Shown: positions 60,912 through 64,000 of the stretch, piece by piece
Layout: each line of letters opens with the position of its first letter
Numbering within the stretch: the first letter of the stretch is position 1
Assembly (NCBI GenBank): GCA_052387235.1
Contig: JBQTJJ010000001.1
Coordinates: forward strand, 7,688 to 71,687
Length of the DNA stretch: 64,000 nt
Source: JBQTJJ01 sp052387235
Lineage (GTDB): Bacteria > Actinomycetota > Acidimicrobiia > Acidimicrobiales > GCA-2861595
Direction of reading: 5' to 3'
Translations under genes and position numbers: made by a program
The notes under the pieces: generated by a model
Database searches by the model: none
What the model was told of the DNA's origin: nothing
What the model saw: only the letters and a program-made list of their open reading frames with translations

Positions 60912-62686
60912 GCGGCGCCGCCTCCCTCCCCGTCGCGGACGCGCGGGCGATCGGCGCGGTCGTCCGCCGGCTCCTGCGACCCCGGTGGCGCATGACCGCC
61001 CTCGGCCTGGGCCTGTTCGCGGCCGCAGCCGTGGCCGGCATGGTGGCGCCGATACTGCTCGGCACCATCGTCGACCGGGTGGCCGGCGGCGCCCCACCGG
61101 GGGCGCTGGCCGGGCCCGTCGCCGCCCTGGCCGTGGCCGCCGCCGTCCAGGGCCTGCTTTCAATGGCGGCGCCGGCGGTGGTGGCGCACGCCAGCGAGCC
61201 CGCCCTCGCCGAGCTGCGGGAGGAGTTCGTCACCCGGGCCCTCGACCTGCCCCTCGACCTCCTCGAGGAGGCGGGGACGGGCGACGTGGTGGCGCGCTGC
61301 GACGGCGACGTCGCCGCCGTCTCCGACGCGGTGCGCGCCGCGTTGCCGGAGCTGCTGGTTGCCGCCCTCACCGTGGCCGTGTCGATCGTCGGCATCGCCG
61401 CCCTCGACTGGCGCCTCGGCGTCGCCGCGCTCTGCGCCGCGCCGGTCCAGGTGTACACCCTGCGCTGGTACCTGCCGCGCTCCGCGCCGCTCTACGCCGC
61501 CGAGCGCGACGCGGCGGGCCGCCGGGCGGCCCAGCTCCTCGAGACCGTGGCGGGTGCCGACACCGTACGGGCGCTCGGCACGGCCGATCGACACCGCGAC
61601 CTCGTGGCCGAGCGGTCGGCCGGGGCGGCGGCTCTCGTGGTCGACGCCGCCCGCCTGCGCACCCGCTTCTTCGCCCGGCTCAACGTGGCCGAGGCCGTGG
61701 GGCTGAGTGCCGTGCTGGGGGTCGGCTTCCTCCTGGTCCGCGGCGGGGACGTCACCGTCGGAGCGGTCACGGCGGCCGCCCTGTTCGTCCAGCGTGCGTT
61801 CGACCCGGTGAACGTCCTGCTCGGACTGATGGACGAGATCCAGGTCGCGGCCGCCGCCCTCGGCCGGCTCGTGGGGATCACCGCCCTGCCCCGGCCGGCC
61901 CCGCCGCGGGCGACGTCCAGGGCCGCCCCGACCGTCGACCTCGCCGCCGTCACGCACGCCTACCGGCCGGGCCACGACGTGCTCCACGACGTCCGGCTCC
62001 ACGTGCGCGCCGGTGAGCGGGTGGCCGTCGTCGGCGCCAGCGGTGCGGGCAAGACCACCCTGGCCAAGCTCGTGGCCGGCGTCCACACGCCGAGCGCGGG
62101 CACCGTCCACGTCGCCGGGCGCCCGGTGGCCGATCTCGCCGAGGTCGGCGGGCGCCGGCCCGTCGTGCTCGTGACCCAGGAGGTCCACGTCTTCGCCGGC
62201 ACGCTGGCCGGCGACCTGCGGCTGGCCGCACCGGCGGCGGGCGACGACGACCTGCGGCGGGCGCTCGCGGCCGTCGGGGCGTGGCCGTGGGTGGACGCGC
62301 TGCCCGCGGGGCTCGACACGGTCGTCGGCGAGGGGGGGTGGCCCCTCACCGCCCTCCAGGCGCAGCACCTCGCCCTCGCCCGCCTGCTCCTGGCCGACCC
62401 GGCGGTGGCGATCCTCGACGAGGCGACGGCCGAGACCGGCAGCGCCGGCGCCCGCGTCCTCGAGTCGGCGTCGGCCGCCGCCGTCGCCGGGCGGACGGCG
62501 CTCGTCATCGCCCACCGCCTCACCCAGGCGACCGGTGCCGACCGGGTCGTCGTGCTCGACCACGGCAAGGTGGTCGAGGCGGGCACCCACGCGGACCTCG
62601 CCGCCGCCGGGGGCCGGTACGCCGACCTGTGGCGGGCGTGGTCCGGCCGGGGGCGTGACGCCGGCGACGACGCCGGCGACGGCTGA
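60908..62686 (+). CDS. ABC half-exporter with intact Walker motifs (siderophore locus)
   Basis: The product is 592 residues from a GTG overlapping the previous stop. After the membrane domain, the NBD has intact Walker A GASGAGKTT (about 376-384), Walker B VAILDEATAE with the catalytic Glu, and an H-loop VIAHRLT. Its signature motif is lost (LTALQAQHLALARLL instead of LSGGQ). It therefore complements the upstream subunit: its ATP site needs the partner's LSGGQ. The gene is convergent with mbtH (18 bp between stops). Confidence 0.9.
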   Translation: MSGAASLPVADARAIGAVVRRLLRPRWRMTALGLGLFAAAAVAGMVAPILLGTIVDRVAGGAPPGALAGPVAALAVAAAVQGLLSMAAPAVVAHASEPALAELREEFVTRALDLPLDLLEEAGTGDVVARCDGDVAAVSDAVRAALPELLVAALTVAVSIVGIAALDWRLGVAALCAAPVQVYTLRWYLPRSAPLYAAERDAAGRRAAQLLETVAGADTVRALGTADRHRDLVAERSAGAAALVVDAARLRTRFFARLNVAEAVGLSAVLGVGFLLVRGGDVTVGAVTAAALFVQRAFDPVNVLLGLMDEIQVAAAALGRLVGITALPRPAPPRATSRAAPTVDLAAVTHAYRPGHDVLHDVRLHVRAGERVAVVGASGAGKTTLAKLVAGVHTPSAGTVHVAGRPVADLAEVGGRRPVVLVTQEVHVFAGTLAGDLRLAAPAAGDDDLRRALAAVGAWPWVDALPAGLDTVVGEGGWPLTALQAQHLALARLLLADPAVAILDEATAETGSAGARVLESASAAAVAGRTALVIAHRLTQATGADRVVVLDHGKVVEAGTHADLAAAGGRYADLWRAWSGRGRDAGDDAGDG

Positions 62687-62704
62687 GGCGATCGCCTCCG
62701 ACGC

Positions 62705-62914
62705 CTACCCGCCCATGGCGTCGATCAGCGACCTCGGCCGCAGGTCGGTCCAGTGCTGCTCGACGTAGTCGAGGCACCGGGCCCTCGTCTCGTTCTCCAC
62801 GACCGCGTGCCAGCCGTCGGGGACGGCGGCGAACGCCGGCCACAGCGAGTGCTGGCCCTCGTCGTTGACGAGGACGTGGAACGTCCCCTCCGGGTCGTCG
62901 AACGGGTTGGTCAT
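62705..62914 (-). CDS. MbtH-like NRPS accessory protein
   Basis: The product is 69 residues from an ATG at 62914 (GAAAGGATG upstream), overlapping the stop of the NRPS gene by [42 protein letters not shown] and the C-terminal [11 protein letters not shown] contain the conserved NxExQxSLWP-type and W residues of MbtH proteins (here [10 protein letters not shown]). These bind and activate adenylation domains of NRPSs. Position at the end of an NRPS operon agrees. Confidence 0.95.
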   Translation of the reverse strand: MTNPFDDPEGTFHVLVNDEGQHSLWPAFAAVPDGWHAVVENETRARCLDYVEQHWTDLRPRSLIDAMGG

Positions 62915-64000
62915 GACATCCTTTCCATGGTCCGTGACCGGGCTGCCCCGGTCTGGTCGTGCAGCCTGCGTTCGAGGATCGGCCCCCACGCCGCCAGGGC
63001 GTCGGGCTCCACCATGGCCAGGTGGTCCGCCTCCACGTCGTGGTTCTCGACGCGGCCGGCGACGAACGGCTCCCAGAGGGCGGCCGACAACGAGGTCCCC
63101 CCCTTGTCGCCCGTCGCCGTGAAGAACAGGGCGTCGCCGGCGAACAGGCGCGGCGTCGCCGCCCGGGCCAGCCGGGTGGCGTTCGCGGCCACGTCCACCA
63201 CCGCCGGCAGCGTCTCGTCGTCGATGGCGCCGAAGAGGCCTCCGGCGGCCCGCACCTCGTCGAGGACGCGTCCCCGGTCCGGCGCGGCGCCGCCGGGGCG
63301 GCCGGGGTCCACCCCCGCCAGCCGGGCCACGAACTCGAGCACGTCCCGCTCGTCGTCGGGCCGGGCGCCGCCAGGGTCCTCGGCGACCAGCGGGTAGGAG
63401 TCCACCAGGGCGAGGAGCCCGACACGCTCCCCCGCCTCCTGGAGGTGGACGGCCATGGCGTGCGCCACCACGCCGCCGAGCGACCAGCCGAGCAGGTGGT
63501 AGGGGCCCTCGGGTTGCACCCGGCGCAGGTGGGCGACGTAGTCGGCGGCCATCTCGTCGAGCGACCGCGGCAGCGCCTCGGTGCGGGCCAGGCCCCGGGC
63601 CTGCAGCCCGTACACCGGGCGCTCCCGGTCGAGATGGCGGACGAGCCGGCCGTAGGGCCACGCCAGGCCGAACAGGGAGTGGACGCAGAACAGGGGCGCA
63701 CGCCCGCCGGTGGGGCGCAGCGGGAGGAGGACGTCGAGGGCCGAGCGGTCGCGCCCGCCCGCCCGCCCGAGGTGCTCGGCGAGGGCCGCCACCGTGGGCC
63801 GGGCGACCAGGTCGTGCACGGGGACCCGGCGGCCCAGCACCTCCCACAGCCGGCCCTGGAGCGCCACCAGGAGCAGCGAGTGGCCCCCCAGGTCGAAGAA
63901 GTTGTCGTCCACCCCCACCCGGGCCAGGCCCAGCACCTCGGCCACGCACTGGGCCACCAGGGCCTCGCGCTCGTCGCGGGGCGGGCGCCCGGGCGGGGCG
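62911..64000 (-). CDS. Non-ribosomal peptide synthetase, C-terminal PCP-thioesterase part (5' partial)
   Basis: The frame is open to the right edge with no required start, so this is the 3' end of a larger gene; about 363 residues are visible. A peptidyl-carrier domain has [20 protein letters not shown] with the phosphopantetheine Ser, about 30-40 residues into the visible part. A type I thioesterase follows: [33 protein letters not shown] (nucleophile Ser) and a catalytic His in [11 protein letters not shown]. It releases the finished peptide, here most likely a siderophore given the iron-regulated binding protein, exporter genes and MbtH. Confidence 0.93.
   Translation of the reverse strand, partial: APPGRPPRDEREALVAQCVAEVLGLARVGVDDNFFDLGGHSLLLVALQGRLWEVLGRRVPVHDLVARPTVAALAEHLGRAGGRDRSALDVLLPLRPTGGRAPLFCVHSLFGLAWPYGRLVRHLDRERPVYGLQARGLARTEALPRSLDEMAADYVAHLRRVQPEGPYHLLGWSLGGVVAHAMAVHLQEAGERVGLLALVDSYPLVAEDPGGARPDDERDVLEFVARLAGVDPGRPGGAAPDRGRVLDEVRAAGGLFGAIDDETLPAVVDVAANATRLARAATPRLFAGDALFFTATGDKGGTSLSAALWEPFVAGRVENHDVEADHLAMVEPDALAAWGPILERRLHDQTGAARSRTMERMS

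Overview
The window is very GC-rich, uses many GTG starts, and packs genes into ATGA/GTGA-overlapping operons. It carries an F420-dependent dehydrogenase homologue, a eukaryote-type topoisomerase IB, two trehalose routes, an MbtH-NRPS siderophore locus, a SARP-type regulator and an actinobacterial-type contractile injection system. This points to a high-GC actinobacterium, possibly an acidimicrobiial lineage; the class-level placement is inference. There are no rRNA genes, CRISPR arrays, transposases or integrases; one tRNA-Val(GAC) is present.

1-4.9 kb is a cellulose-type polysaccharide operon: a GT39-like membrane protein (5' end outside the window), a BcsA-like GT2 synthase, a GH8 lipoprotein glucanase and a Thr-rich envelope protein. 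It is followed by a frameshifted GH6 cellulase remnant abutting the tRNA. 5.0-6.9 kb (minus) is a diacylglycerol-kinase-like / DUF421 / membrane-protein operon. 6.9-11 kb (plus) holds a GAF-PP2C-HATPase stress-signalling protein, a small acidic protein, an F420 dehydrogenase homologue and topoisomerase IB. 11.1-18.9 kb (minus) is a glgX/treX-treY-treZ operon ending in a thioredoxin-reductase-like gene with an unusual C-terminal fusion. 19.1-22.9 kb holds a sugar-type binding lipoprotein fused transcriptionally to a histidine kinase, with a convergent response regulator and no permease. 23-32.9 kb contains single genes: a sigma4-like DNA-binding protein, hemerythrin, L,D-transpeptidase, OtsA, a phytoene-desaturase-like oxidoreductase, an ABM-like protein, a lipoprotein, a glyoxalase-fold protein and a two-domain cupredoxin lipoprotein.

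33.0-57.9 kb is a complete-looking extracellular-type contractile injection system (eCIS). A minus-strand block encodes a PAAR-like tip, a secreted Ig-like protein and a membrane protein. A plus-strand operon encodes a LuxR regulator, cap (DUF4255), AAA+ ATPase, two DUF4157 proteins, sheath, tube, small assembly proteins, a large DUF4157/hexapeptide-repeat protein, second tube, LysM baseplate hub, spike, gp25, baseplate J, tail protein I and a zinc-ribbon/coiled-coil/transmembrane/discoidin-like protein. A convergent STAND-SARP regulator closes the cluster. I see no tail fibre and no convincing tape-measure gene. The whole block is bracketed by a 35-bp perfect direct repeat (32936-32970 and 58257-58291); the right copy is inside the siderophore-binding-protein gene and the left copy is an orphan fragment.

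58.0-64 kb is the start of a siderophore locus: an iron-siderophore binding lipoprotein with an IdeR/DtxR-like box over its promoter, two half ABC exporters with complementary NBD degeneration, MbtH, and the PCP-thioesterase end of an NRPS that runs off the right edge. All assignments come from reading motifs in the translated sequence; no database search was run.
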